From Eunapius fragilis (lineage: Eukaryota; Porifera; Demospongiae; Spongillida; Spongillidae): a DNA stretch of 64,000 nucleotides. The stretch is from contig OY811980.1 in NCBI GenBank assembly GCA_963681505.1, positions 8,586,955-8,650,954 on the forward strand, given 5' to 3'. The translations under genes and the position numbers were made by a program. Each line of letters starts with the position of its first letter. Positions within the stretch are counted from its first letter, which is position 1. The notes under the pieces were generated by a model. It had not been told where the DNA came from. It searched no databases and was given only the letters and a program-made list of their open reading frames with translations. Below are positions 1 to 15,243 of this stretch, piece after piece.

Positions 1-1257
1 TTACCAATCCCACTACCAATCCCACTACCAATCCCACTACCACTACCTCTACCAATCCCACTACCAATCCCACTACCAATCCCACTACCAATCCCACTAC
101 CAATCCCACTACCAATCCCACTACCAATCCCACTACCAATCCCACTACCAATCCCACTACCAATCCCACTACGAATCCCACTACCACTACCACTACCATT
201 ACCAATCCCACTACCAATCCCACTACCTCTACGACTACCACTACCAATCCCACTACCAATCCCACTACCAATCCCACTACCACTACCACTACCACTACCA
301 ATCCCACTACCACTACCACTACCAAACCCACTACCAATCCCACTACCAATCTCACTACCAATCCCACTACCAATCCCACTACCAATCCCACTACCAATCC
401 CACTACCACTACCACAACCAATCCCACTACCATTCCCACTACCACTACCACTACCAATCCCACTACCAATCCCTCTACCACTACCACTACCAATCCCACT
501 ACCACTACCACTACCAATTCCCCTACCAATCCCACTACCACTAGAATTTCCACTATAAATCCCACTACCAATCCCACTACCACAACCACTACTTCTACTA
601 ATCCCACTACCAATCCCACTACCAATCCCACTACCAATCCAACAACCAATCCCACTACCAATCCCACTACCAATCCCACTACCAATTCCACTACCAATCC
701 CACTACCAATCCCACTACCAATCCCACTACCAATCTCACTACCAATCCCACTACCAATTCCACTACCAATCCCACTACCACCACCACTACCAATCCCACT
801 ACCAATCCCACTACCAATCCCACTACCAATCCCACTACCACTACCACTACCAATCCCATTTCCAATCCCACTACCATTCACGCAACCACTACAATTACCA
901 CTGTTAATCCCACTACCAATCCCACTCCCACTCCCTCTACCAATCTCACTACCACTACCACTACTACTACCAATCCCACTACCACTACCACTACTAATCC
1001 CCCTACCAATCAGAGTACCACTACAATTACCACTACCAATCCCACTACCAATCCACTACCAATCCCACTACCACTACCACTAACACTACTAATCCCACTA
1101 CCTCTACCACTACCCCTACCAATCCCATTACCAATCCCACTACCGCTACCACTACCAATCCCACTACCATTACCAATCCCACTTCCACTACACTACCAAT
1201 CCCACTACCAATCCCACTACCGCTTCAATTACCACTACCAATCCCGCTACCAATCCC
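1..1257. repeat. 12-bp minisatellite array A1 (CCAATCCCACTA)n, end of an array cut by the window
   Basis: Tandem copies of CCAATCCCACTA with interspersed extra CCACTA hexamers fill the stretch. Diverged units occur near 541 (CTAGAATTTCC marker) and in the last 300 bp, where 11-bp units and substitutions accumulate. The final ~70 bp (ACTACACTACC, then CTTCAATTACC) recur before each 62-bp block in the window. The whole stretch is repeated at 12378-13634 with only two mismatches noticed (562-563). No gene is present. The open frames here result from the stop-free repeat. Confidence 0.97.
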
Positions 1258-2866
1258 TTATGGCGGGATCAATCCCCATCAATTCGGCGCATTTCGGCGC
1301 GCATGGACTGTTTGGTGCCCTTCGGCTGGACCAATCTGTAACAAGTCGGCGCAATTCGGCGTGGTACAACTGATTGCTGCACATTCACGGGATCAATCTG
1401 TATCAATTCGGCGCAATTCGGTGCGCATGGACGGATTTCTGCGCTTCGCAGGGATCAATCTGCAACAATTCGGCACAATTCGGCGCGCTGCGACGGATTG
1501 CTGCATTATCGCGGGATCAATCTGCAACAATTCGGCACAATTCGGCGCGCTGCGACCAATTGCTGCACTTTCACGGGTTCAATCTGTAACAATTCGGCAC
1601 AATTCGGCGCGCTGCGACGGATTGCTGCATTATCGCGGGATCAATCTGCAACAATTCGGCACAATTCGGCGCGCTGCGACAGATTGCACCACTTTCGCGG
1701 AACCAATCTGTAACAATTCGGCGAGCTGCGACGGATTGCTGCACTTTCACGGGATCAATCTGTAACAATTCGGCTCGCAGCGACGGATTGGTGAACTTTC
1801 GCGGGGGCAATATGCAACAATTCGGCACAATTCAGCGCGCTTGTACCGATTGCTGCACTTTCACGGGTTCTATCTGTAACAATTCGGCGCAATTCGGCGC
1901 GCATGGACGGATTGGTGCGCTTCGGCTGAACCAATCTGTAACAATTCGGCGCAATTCGGCGTGGTACGACCGATTGCTGCACATTGACGGGATCAATCTG
2001 TAACAACTCAGCGCAATTCGGCGCGATGCGACAGATTGTTGCACTTTCACAGGATCAATCTGTATCAATTCGGCGCGCTGCGTCGGATTGCTGCATTATT
2101 GCGGGATCAATCTGCAACAATTCGATACAATTCGGCGCGCTGCGACAGATTGCACCACTTTCGCGGAACCAATCTGTAACAATTCGGCGCGCTGCAACGG
2201 ATTGCTGCACTTTCACCGGGACAAATCTGTAACAGTTCAGCGCAATTCGGCCCGCTGCGACGGAATCCTGCACTTTTGCAGGATCAATCTGTAACAATTC
2301 GGCGCAATTCGGCGTGGTGTGACCGATTGCTGCACATTCACGGGATCAATCTGTAACAACTCAGCGTAATTCGGCGCGCTGCGACGGATTGCTGCACTTT
2401 CATGGGATCAAGCTGTAACAATTCGGCGCAATTCGGAGCGCTGCGACGGATTGGTGCACTTTCGCGGGAGCAATATGCAACAATTCGGCACAATTCAGCG
2501 CGCTGCTACCGATTGCTGCACTTTCACGGGTTCTATCTGTAACAATTCGGCACAATTAGTTGCGCATGGACGGATTGGTGCGCTTCGGCTGGACCAATCT
2601 GTAACAATTCGGCGCAATTCGGCGTGGAACGAACGATTGCTGCACATTCACGGGATCAATCTGTAACAACTCAGCGCAATTCGGCGCGATGCGACAGATT
2701 GTTGCATTTTCACGGGATCAATCTGTATCAATTCGGCGCAATTCAGAGCGCTGCGACGGATTGCTGCATTATCGCGGGATCAATCTGCAACAATCTGCAA
2801 CAATTCGGCACAATTCGGCGCGCTGCGACCAATTGCTGCACTTTCACGGGTTCAATCTGTAGTAAT
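1258..2866. repeat. 62-bp satellite block C1
   Basis: About 26 tandem units of roughly 62 bp. A typical unit carries AATTCGGCGC twice in a row, then GCTGCGACGGATTGCTGCAC, TTTCACGGGA and TCAATCTGTAAC. Some units are about 52 bp because they carry only one AATTCGGCGC. Variant units carry GGATTGGTGCGCTTCGGCTG or TTTCGCGGGGGCAATATGCA instead. The block begins with TGGCGGGATCAATCCCC and ends with CAATCTGTAGTAAT directly against the 12-bp array. Short open frames on both strands follow the unit and do not look like genes. Confidence 0.95.
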
Positions 2867-5800
2867 ACCAATCCCACTACCAATCCCACTACCAATCCCG
2901 CTAGCAATCCCACTACCAATCCCACTACCAATCCCACTACCACTACCACTACCACTACCAATCCCACTACCAACCCCACTACCAATCCCACTACCACTAC
3001 CACTGCCAATCCCACTACCAATCCCACTACCAATCCCACTACCAATCCCACTACCAATCCCACTACCAATCCCACTACCAATCCCACTACCACTACCACT
3101 ACCAATCCCACTACCAATCCCACTACCAATCCCACTACCAATCCCACTACCAATCCCACTACCAATCCCACTACCAATCCCACTACCAATCCCAATCCCA
3201 CTTCCAATCCCACTACCATTAACTCTACCACTACCAATCCCACAACCAATCCCACTACCAATCCCACTACCAATCCCACTACCACTACCACTACCAATCC
3301 TACTACCATTCCCATTACCAATCCCACTACCAATCCCACTACCAATCCCACTACCAATCCCACTACCAATCCCACTACCAATCCCACTACCACTACTTCT
3401 ACCAATCCCAGTACCAATCCCACTACCAATCCCACTACCAATCCCACTACCAATCCCACTACCAATCCCACTACCAATCCCACTACCAATCCCACTACCA
3501 ATCCCACTACCAATCCCACTACCAATCCCACTACCAATCCCACTACCAATCCCACTACCAATCCCACTACCAATCCCACTACCAATCCCACTACCAATCC
3601 CACTACCAATCCCACTACCAATCCCACTACCAATCCCACTACCAATCCCACTACCAATCCCACTACCAATCCCACTACCAATCCCACTACCAATCCCACT
3701 ACCAATCCCACTACCAATCCCACTACCAATCCCACTACCAATCCCACTACCACTACCACTACCACTACCACTACCAATCCCACTACCACTACCACTACTA
3801 ATCCCACTACCAATCCCACTACCAATCGCACTACCAATCCCACTACCAATCCCACTACCAATCCCACTACCAATCCCACTACCAATCCCACTACCAATCC
3901 CACTACCACTACCACTACCAATCCAACTACCAATCCCACTACCAATCCCACTACCAATCCCACTACCAATCCCACTACCAATCACACTACCAATCACACT
4001 ACCTATCCCACTACCACTACCACTTCCAATCCCACTACCATTCCCACTACCACTACCACTACCAATCCCACTACCAATCCCACTACCACTACCACTACCA
4101 ATCCCACTACCACTACCACTACCAATTCCCCTACCAATCCCACTATCACTAGAATTTCCACTATAAATCCCACTACCAATCCCACTACCACTTCCACTAC
4201 TTCTACCAATGCCACTACCAATCCCACTACCAATCCCACTACCAATCCCACTACCAATCCCATTACCAATCCCACTACCACTACCACTACCAAACCCACT
4301 ACCAATCCCACTACCACTACCACTACCACTACCAATCCCACTACCAATCCCACTTCCAATCCCACTACCAATCCCACTACCAATCCCACTACCACTACCA
4401 CTACCAATCCCACTACCAATCCCACTACCAATCCCACTACCAATCGCACTACCAATCCCACTACCAATCCCACTACCAATCCCACTACCACTACCACTAC
4501 CAATCCCACTACCAATCCCATTACCAATCCCACTACCAATCCCACTACCAATCCCACTACCAATCCCACTACCAATCCCACTACCAATCCCACTACCACT
4601 ACCTCTACCAATCCCACTACCAATCCCACTACCAATCCCACTACCAATCCCACTACAAATCCCACTACCAATCCCACTACCAATCCCACTACCAATCCCA
4701 CTACCAATCCCACTACCACTACCACTACCACTACCAATCCCACTACCACTACCACTACCACTACCAATCCCACTACCACTACCACTACCAATCCCACTAC
4801 CAATCCCACTACTAATCCCACTACCAATCCCACTACGACTTCCACTACCAATCCCACTACTAATCCTACTACCAATCCCACTACCACTACCACTACCACT
4901 ACCAATCCCACAACCCATCCCACTACCAATCCCACTACCAATCCCACTACCAATCCCACTACCAATCCCACTACCAATCCCACTACCACTACCACTACCA
5001 CTACCAATCCCACTACCATCCCCACTACCAATCCCACTACCAATCCCACTACCAATCCCACTACCAATCCCACTACCAATCCCACTACCAATCCCACTAC
5101 CAATCCCACTACCAATCCCACAACAATCCCACTACCACTACCACTATCTCTACCACTACCACTACCAATCCCACTACCAATACCACTACCAATCCCACTA
5201 CCAATCCCACTACCAATCCCACTACCAATCCCGATACCAATCCCACTACCAATCCCACTACCTCTACCACTACCAATCCCACTAGCAATCCCACTACCAA
5301 TCCCACTACCAATCCCACTACGACTTCCACTACCAATCCCACTACCAATCCCACTACCAATCCCACTACCACTACCACTACCACTACCAATCCCACAACC
5401 AATCCCACTACCAATCCCACTACCAATCCCACTACCAATCCCACTACCAATCCCACTACCAATCCCACTACCACTACCACTACCACTACCAATCCCACTA
5501 CCAATCCCACTACCAATCCCACTACCAATCCCACTACCAATCCCACTACCAATCCCACTACCAATCCCACTACCAATCCCACTACCAATCCCACTACCAA
5601 TCCCACTACCAATCCCACTACCACTACCACTACCACTACCACTACCAATCCCACTACCAATACCACTACCAATCCCACTACCAATCCCACTACCAATCCC
5701 ACTACCAATCCCACTACCAATCCCACTACCAATCCCACTACCACTACCACTACCAATCCCACTACCAATCCCACTACCAATCCCACTACCAATCCCACTA

Positions 5801-6950
5801 CCAATCCCACTACCACTACCACTACCAATCCCACTACCAATCCCATTACCAATCCCACTACCAATCCCACTACCAATCCTACTACCAATCCCACTACCAA
5901 TCCCACTACCAATCCCACTACCAATCCCACTACCAATCGCACTACCAATCCCACTACCAATCCCACTACCAATCCCACTACCAATCCCACTACCACTACC
6001 ACTACTATTACCAATCCCACTACCAATCCCACTACCTCTACCACTACCACTACCAATCCCACTACCAATCCCACTACCAATCCCACTACCAATCCCACTA
6101 CCAATCCCACTACCAATCCCACTACCAATCCCACTACCAATCCCACTACCAATCCCACTACCACTACCACTACCAATCCCACTACCATTCCCACTACCAC
6201 TACCACTACCAATCCCACTACCAATCCCACTACCACTACCACAACCAATTACCCTACCAATCCCACTACCACTAGAATTTCCACTATTAATCCCACTACC
6301 AATCCCACTACCACTACCACTACTTCTACTAATCCCACTACCAATCCCACTACCAATCCCACTACCAATCCCACTACCAATCCCACTACCAATCCCACTA
6401 CCAATCCCACTACCAATCCCATTACCACTACCACTACCAATCCCACTACCAATCCCACTACCAATCGCACTACCAATCCCACTACCAATCCCACTACCAA
6501 TCCCACTACCAATCCCACTACCAATCCCACTACCAATCCCACTACCAATCCCACTACCAATCCCACTACCAATCCCACTACCAATCCCACTACCAATCCC
6601 ACTACGATTCCCACTACCACTACCACTACCAATCCCACTACCAATCCCACTACCACTACTACTACCAATCCCACTACCACTACCGCTACTAATCCCCCTA
6701 CCAATCAGACTACCACTACAATTACCACTACCAATCCCACTACCAATCCACTACCAATCCCACTACCACTACCACTACCACTACTAATCCCACTACCTTT
6801 ACCACTACCCCTACCAATCCCACTACCAATCCCACTACCACTACCACTACCAATCCCACTACCACTACCAATCCCTCTTCCACTACACTACCAATCCCAC
6901 TACCAATCCCACTACCACTTCAATTACCACTACCAATCCCGCTACCATTC
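2867..6950. repeat. 12-bp minisatellite array A2
   Basis: CCAATCCCACTA repeats with runs of three to five CCACTA hexamers. CTAGAATTTCC markers lie at 4149 and 6272. Their spacing (2123 bp) is not a multiple of 6, so the register is broken by small indels, one visible near 5120. The opening ~0.8 kb matches the start of the array after 15244, and the last 70 bp match the ends of A1 and A3. No gene is seen. The 1387-codon plus-strand frame starting in C1 and running through this array is a repeat artefact. Confidence 0.96.
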
Positions 6951-8757
6951 AATTGTGGCGGGATCAATCCCCATCAATTCGGCGCATTTCGGCGCGCATG
7001 GACGGTTTGGTGCTCTTCGGCTGGACCAATCTGTAACAATTCTGCGCAATTCGGCGTGGTACGACCGATTGCTGCACATTCACAGGATCAAACCGTAACA
7101 ACTCAGCGCAATTCGGCGCGATGCGACAGATTGTTGCACTTTCACGGGATCAATCTGTATCAATTCGGCGCAATTCGGTGCGCATGGACAGATTGGTGCG
7201 CTTCGCCGGGATGAATCTGCAACAATTCAACACAATTCGGCGCTCTGCGACGGATTGCTGCATTATCGCGGGATCAATCTGCAACAATTCGGCACAATTC
7301 GGCGAGCTGCGACCAATTGCTGCACTTTCACGGGTTCAATCTGTAACAATTCAGAGCAATTCGGCGCGCTGCAACGGATTGGTGCACTTTCGCGGTGGCA
7401 ATATGCAACAATTCGGCACAATTCAGCGCGCTTGTACCGATTGCTGCACTTTCACGCGTTCTATCTGTAACAATTCGGCGCAATTCGGCGCACATGGACG
7501 GATTGGTGCGCTTCGGCTGAACCAATCTGTAAAAATTCGGCGCAATTCGGCGTGGTACGACCGATTGCTGCACATTGACGGGATCAATCTGTAACAACTC
7601 AGCGCAATTCGGCGAGCTGCGACGGATTGCTGCACTTTCACGGGATCAATCTGTAACAATTCGGCTCGCAGCGACGGATTGGTGAACTTTCGCGGGGGCA
7701 ATATGCAACAATTCGGCACAATTCAGCGCGCTTGTACCGATTGCTGCACTTTCACGGGTTCTATCTGTAACAATTCGGTGCAATTCGGCGCGCATGGACG
7801 GATTGGTGCGCTTCGGCTGAACCAATCTGTAACAATTCGGCGCAATTCGGCGTGGTACGACCGATTGCTGCACATTGACGGGATCAATCTGTAACAACTC
7901 AGCGCAATTCGGCGCGATGCGACAGATTGTTGCACTTTCACGGGATCAATCTGTATCAATTCGGCGCGCTGCGTCGGATTGCTGCATTATCGCGGGATCA
8001 ATCTGCAACAATTCGGCACAATTCGGCGCGCTGCGACAGATTGCACCACTTTCGCGGAACCAATCTGTAACAATTCGGCGCGCTGCAACGGATTGCTGCA
8101 CTTTCACCGGGACAAATCTGTAACAGTTCAACGCAATTCGGCGCGCTGCGACGGAATCCTGCACTTTTGCAGGATCAATCTGTAACAATTCGGCGCAATT
8201 CGGCGTGGTGTGACCGATTGCTGCACATTCACGGGATCAATCTGTAACAACTCAGCGTAATTCGGCGCGCTGCGACGGATTGCTGCACTTTCATGGGATC
8301 AAGCTGTAACAATTCGGCGCAATTCGGAGCGCTGCGACGGATTGGTGCACTTTCGCGGGAGCAATATGCAACAATTCGGCACAATTCAGCGCGCTGCTAC
8401 CGATTGCTGCACTTTCACGGGTTCTATCTGTAACAATTCGGCACAATTAGTTGCGCATGGACGGATTGGTGCGCTTCGGCTGGACCAATCTGTATCAATT
8501 CGGCGCAATTCGGCGTGGAACGAACGATTGCTGCACATTCACGGGATCAATCTGTAACAACTCAGCGCAATTCGGCGCGATGCGACAGATTGTTGCATTT
8601 TCACGGGATCAATCTGTATCAATTCGGCGCAATTCGGAGCGCTGCAACGGATTGCTGCATTATCGCGGGATCAATCTGCAACAATCTGCAACAATTCGGC
8701 ACAATTCGGCGCGCTGCGACCAATTGCTGCACTTTCACGGGTTCAATCTGTAGTAAT
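6951..8757. repeat. 62-bp satellite block C2
   Basis: Same 62-bp family as C1, with the same left edge (TGGCGGGATCAATCCCC, at 6956) and the same right edge (CAATCTGTAGTAAT). It is 198 bp longer than C1. The 3' part aligns to C1 at offset 5891 (1788 to 7679, 2624 to 8515), whereas the 5' edge aligns at offset 5695. About three extra units therefore lie in the 5' half, roughly 7100-7600. Several substitutions separate it from C1 and C3, which are nearly identical to each other. Confidence 0.95.
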
Positions 8758-11700
8758 ACCAATCCCACTACCAATCCCACTACCAATCCCACTACCACTA
8801 CCACTACCACTACCAATCCCACTACCAACCCCACTACCAATCCCACTACCACTACCACTGCCAATCCCACTACCAATCCCACTACCAATCCCACTACCAA
8901 TCCCACTACCAATCCCACTACCAATCCCACTACCAATCCCACTACCAATCCCACTACCAATCCACTACCAATCCCACTACCATTACCACTACCAATCCCA
9001 CTACCAATCCCACTACCACTACCACTACCACTACCTATCCCACTACCACAACCAATCCCAGTACCAATCCCACTACCAATCCACTACCAATCCCACTACC
9101 AATCCCACTACCAATCCCACTACCAATCCCAATCCCACAACCAATCCCACTACCACTACCACTACCACTACAAATCCCACTATCAATCCCACTACCAATC
9201 CCACTACCAATCCCACTACCAATCCCACTACCAATCCCACTACCAATCCCACTACCAATCCAAACTACCAATCCCACTACCAATCCCACTACCAATCCCA
9301 CTACCACTACCACTACCAATCCCACTACCAATCCCACTACCAATCCCACTACCAATCCCACTACCAATCCCACTACCAATCCCACTACCAATCCCACTAC
9401 CAATCCCAATCCCACTTCCAATCCCACTACCATTAACTCTACCACTACCAATCCCACAACCAATCCCACTACCAATCCCACTAACAATCCCACTACCAAT
9501 CCCACTACCAATCCCACTACCACTACCACTACCACTACCAATCCCACTACCACTACCACTACCAATCCCACTACCAATCCCACAACCAATCCCACTACCA
9601 ATCCCACTACCAATCCCAGTACGAATCCCACTACGAATCCCACTACCAATCCCAATTACACTATAGATCACACTACCACTACCACTACCACTACCAATCC
9701 CACTACCAATCCCACTACCAATTTCACTACCACTACCACTATCACTACCAATCCCACTACCACTACCACTACCATTCCCACTACCAATCCCACTACCTCT
9801 ACCACTACCACTCCCAATCCCACTACCAATCCCACTACCAATCCCACTACCAATCCCAATCCCACTACCAATCCCACTACCACTACCACTACCACTACCA
9901 ATCCCACAACCAATCCCACTACCAATCCTACTATCAATCCCACTACCAATCCCACTACCAATCCCACTACCAATCCCACTACCACTACCACTACCACTAC
10001 CAATCCCACTACCAATCCCACTACCATTTCCACTACCAATCCCACTACCACTACCACTACCAATCCCACTACCAATCCCACTACCAATCCCACTACCATT
10101 CCCACTACCAATCAAACTACCAATCCCACTAGCAATCCCATTACCAATTCCACTAAAAATCCCACTACCACTACCACTACCAATCCCACTACCAATCCCA
10201 CTACCAATCCGACTACCAATCCTACTACCAATCCCACTACCAATCCCACTACCAATTCCACTACCAATCCCACTACCAATCCCACTACCAATCCCACTAC
10301 CACTACCACTACCACTACCAATCCCACTAACCATCCCACTACCAATCCCACTACCAATCCCACTACCACTACCACTACAAATCCCACTACCAATCCCACT
10401 ACCAATCCCACTACCAATCCCACTACCAATCCCACTACCAATCCCACTACCAATCCCACTACCAATCCCACTACCAATCCCACTACCAATCCCACTACCA
10501 CTACCACTACCACTACCACCACCAATCCCACTACCACTACCACTACCAATCCCAATACCAATCCCACTACCAATCCCACTACCACTACCACTACCACTAC
10601 CAATCCCACTACCACTACCACTACGAAACCCACTACCAATCCCACTACCAATCTCACTACGAATCCCACTACCAATCCCACTACCAATCCCACTACCAAT
10701 CCCACTACCACTACCACAACCAATCCCACTACCATTCCCACTACCACTACCACTACCAATCCCACTACCACTACCACTACCAATTCCCCTACCAATCCCA
10801 CTACCACTAGAATTTCCACTATAAATCCCACTACCAATCCCACTACCACTACCACTACTTCTACTAATCCCACTACCAATCCCACTACCAATCCCACTAC
10901 CAATCCCACTACCAATCCCACTACCAATCCCACTAACAATCCCACTACCAATTCCACTACCAATCCCACTACCAATCCCACTACCAATCCCACTACCAAT
11001 CCCACTACCAATCCCACTACCAATTCTACTACCAATCCCACTACCACCACCACTACCAATCCCACTACCAATCCCACTACCAATCCCACTACCAATCCCA
11101 CTACCACTACCACTACCAATCCCACTTCCAATCCCACTACCATTCACGCAACCACTACAATTACGACTGTTAATCCCACTACCAATCCCACTACCACTCC
11201 CTCTACCAATCCCACTACCACTACCACTACTACTACCAATCCCACTACCACTACCACTACTAATCCCCCTACCAATCAGAGTACCATTACAATTACCACT
11301 ACCAATCCCACTACCAATCCACTACCAATCCCACTACCACTACCACTACCACTACTAATCCCACTACCTCTACCACTACCACTACCACTACCAATCCCAC
11401 TACCACTACCACTACTAATCCCACTACCAATCCCACTACCAATCCCACTACCAATCCCACTACCAATCCCACTACCAATCCCACTACCAATCCCACTACC
11501 AATCCCACTACCAATCCCACTACCAATCCCACTACCACTACCACTACCAATCCAACTACCAATCCCACTACCAATCCCACTACCAATCCCACTACCAATC
11601 CCACTACCAATCCCACTACCAATCCCACTACCACTACCACTACCAATCCCACTACCATTCCCACTACCACTACCACTACCAATCCCACTACCAATCCCAC

Positions 11701-13634
11701 TACCAATCCCACTACCAATCCCACTACCAATCCCGCTACCAATCCCACTACCAATCCCACTTCCAATCCCACTACCAATCCCACTACCAATCCCACTACC
11801 AATCCCACTACCAATCCCACTACCAATCCCACTACCAATCCCACAACCACTACCACTACCATTACCAATCCCACTACCAATCCCACTACCTCTACCACTA
11901 CCACTACCAATCCCAGTACCACTACCACTACCAATTCCACTACCAATCCCACTTCCAATCCCACTACCAATCCCACTACCAATCCCACTACCAATCCCAC
12001 TACCAATCCCACTACCAATCCCACTACCACTACCACTTCCAATCCCACTACCATTCCCACTACCACTACCACTACCAATCCCACTACCAATCCCACTACC
12101 ACTACCACTACCAATCCCACTACCACTACCACTACCAATTCCCCTACCAATCCCACTACCACTAGAATTTCCACTATAAATCCCACTACCAATCCCACTA
12201 CCACTTCCACTACTTCTACCAATGCCACTACCAATCCCACTACCAATCCCACTTCCAATCCCACTACCAATCCCACTAACAATCCCACTACCAATCCCAC
12301 TACCAATCTAACTACCAATCCCACTACCAATCCCCCTACCAATCCCACTACCAATCCCACTACCACTACCACTACCATTACCAATCCCACTACCAATCCC
12401 ACTACCAATCCCACTACCACTACCTCTACCAATCCCACTACCAATCCCACTACCAATCCCACTACCAATCCCACTACCAATCCCACTACCAATCCCACTA
12501 CCAATCCCACTACCAATCCCACTACCAATCCCACTACCAATCCCACTACGAATCCCACTACCACTACCACTACCATTACCAATCCCACTACCAATCCCAC
12601 TACCTCTACGACTACCACTACCAATCCCACTACCAATCCCACTACCAATCCCACTACCACTACCACTACCACTACCAATCCCACTACCACTACCACTACC
12701 AAACCCACTACCAATCCCACTACCAATCTCACTACCAATCCCACTACCAATCCCACTACCAATCCCACTACCAATCCCACTACCACTACCACAACCAATC
12801 CCACTACCATTCCCACTACCACTACCACTACCAATCCCACTACCAATCCCTCTACCACTACCACTACCAATCCCACTACCACTACCACTACCAATTCCCC
12901 TACCAATCCCACTACCACTAGAATTTCCACTATAAATCATACTACCAATCCCACTACCACAACCACTACTTCTACTAATCCCACTACCAATCCCACTACC
13001 AATCCCACTACCAATCCAACAACCAATCCCACTACCAATCCCACTACCAATCCCACTACCAATTCCACTACCAATCCCACTACCAATCCCACTACCAATC
13101 CCACTACCAATCTCACTACCAATCCCACTACCAATTCCACTACCAATCCCACTACCACCACCACTACCAATCCCACTACCAATCCCACTACCAATCCCAC
13201 TACCAATCCCACTACCACTACCACTACCAATCCCATTTCCAATCCCACTACCATTCACGCAACCACTACAATTACCACTGTTAATCCCACTACCAATCCC
13301 ACTCCCACTCCCTCTACCAATCTCACTACCACTACCACTACTACTACCAATCCCACTACCACTACCACTACTAATCCCCCTACCAATCAGAGTACCACTA
13401 CAATTACCACTACCAATCCCACTACCAATCCACTACCAATCCCACTACCACTACCACTAACACTACTAATCCCACTACCTCTACCACTACCCCTACCAAT
13501 CCCATTACCAATCCCACTACCGCTACCACTACCAATCCCACTACCATTACCAATCCCACTTCCACTACACTACCAATCCCACTACCAATCCCACTACCGC
13601 TTCAATTACCACTACCAATCCCGCTACCAATCCC
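8758..13634. repeat. 12-bp minisatellite array A3
   Basis: CCAATCCCACTA array with more substitutions and register breaks than the array after 15244; units of 11 bp are visible near 8960, 9080 and 11311. CTAGAATTTCC markers lie at 10807, 12162 and 12918. The part from 12378 onward is a near-exact copy of window positions 1-1257. No gene is seen. Long minus-strand frames here are repeat artefacts. Confidence 0.96.
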
Positions 13635-15243
13635 TTATGGCGGGATCAATCCCCATCAATTCGGCGCATTTCGGCGCGCATGGACTGTTTGGTGCCCTTC
13701 GGCTGGACCAATCTGTAACAAGTCGGCGCAATTCGGCGTGGTACAACTGATTGCTGCACATTCACGGGATCAATCTGTATCAATTCGGCGCAATTCGGTG
13801 CGCATGGACGGATTTCTGCGCTTCGCAGGGATCAATCTGCAACAATTCGGCACAATTCGGCGCGCTGCGACGGATTGCTGCATTATCGCGGGATCAATCT
13901 GCAACAATTCGGCACAATTCGGCGCGCTGCGACCAATTGCTGCACTTTCACGGGTTCAATCTGTAACAATTCGGCACAATTCGGCGCGCTGCGACGGATT
14001 GCTGCATTATCGCGGGATCAATCTGCAACAATTCGGCACAATTCGGCGCGCTGCGACAGATTGCACCACTTTCGCGGAACCAATCTGTAACAATTCGGCG
14101 AGCTGCGACGGATTGCTGCACTTTCACGGGATCAATCTGTAACAATTCGGCTCGCAGCGACGGATTGGTGAACTTTCGCGGGGGCAATATGCAACAATTC
14201 GGCACAATTCAGCGCGCTTGTACCGATTGCTGCACTTTCACGGGTTCTATCTGTAACAATTCGGCGCAATTCGGCGCGCATGGACGGATTGGTGCGCTTC
14301 GGCTGAACCAATCTGTAACAATTCGGCGCAATTCGGCGTGGTACGACCGATTGCTGCACATTGACGGGATCAATCTGTAACAACTCAGCGCAATTCGGCG
14401 CGATGCGACAGATTGTTGCACTTTCACAGGATCAATCTGTATCAATTCGGCGCGCTGCGTCGGATTGCTGCATTATTGCGGGATCAATCTGCAACAATTC
14501 GATACAATTCGGCGCGCTGCGACAGATTGCACCACTTTCGCGGAACCAATCTGTAACAATTCGGCGCGCTGCAACGGATTGCTGCACTTTCACCGGGACA
14601 AATCTGTAACAGTTCAGCGCAATTCGGCCCGCTGCGACGGAATCCTGCACTTTTGCAGGATCAATCTGTAACAATTCGGCGCAATTCGGCGTGGTGTGAC
14701 CGATTGCTGCACATTCACGGGATCAATCTGTAACAACTCAGCGTAATTCGGCGCGCTGCGACGGATTGCTGCACTTTCATGGGATCAAGCTGTAACAATT
14801 CGGCGCAATTCGGAGCGCTGCGACGGATTGGTGCACTTTCGCGGGAGCAATATGCAACAATTCGGCACAATTCAGCGCGCTGCTACCGATTGCTGCACTT
14901 TCACGGGTTCTATCTGTAACAATTCGGCACAATTAGTTGCGCATGGACGGATTGGTGCGCTTCGGCTGGACCAATCTGTAACAATTCGGCGCAATTCGGC
15001 GTGGAACGAACGATTGCTGCACATTCACGGGATCAATCTGTAACAACTCAGCGCAATTCGGCGCGATGCGACAGATTGTTGCATTTTCACGGGATCAATC
15101 TGTATCAATTCGGCGCAATTCAGAGCGCTGCGACGGATTGCTGCATTATCGCGGGATCAATCTGCAACAATCTGCAACAATTCGGCACAATTCGGCGCGC
15201 TGCGACCAATTGCTGCACTTTCACGGGTTCAATCTGTAGTAAT
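13635..15243. repeat. 62-bp satellite block C3
   Basis: A 1609-bp block of the 62-bp family, equal in length to C1 and matching it at a constant offset of 12377. I saw no difference from C1 in the stretches compared, whereas C2 differs in length and at many bases. It has the same fixed edges as C1 and C2. No gene is seen. Confidence 0.95.

Noticed and set aside
1361-1765. Frames of 70-134 codons in the 62-bp blocks (CNNSAQFGA repeats) as genes
   Set aside because: Overlapping frames exist on both strands in register with the 62-bp unit, which is what a GC-rich tandem repeat with few stops gives.
1258-2866. CENP-B box in the 62-bp satellite
   Set aside because: TTCG followed by an A-rich spacing occurs, but the required CGGG at the right distance does not. 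I found no match to the 17-bp consensus.
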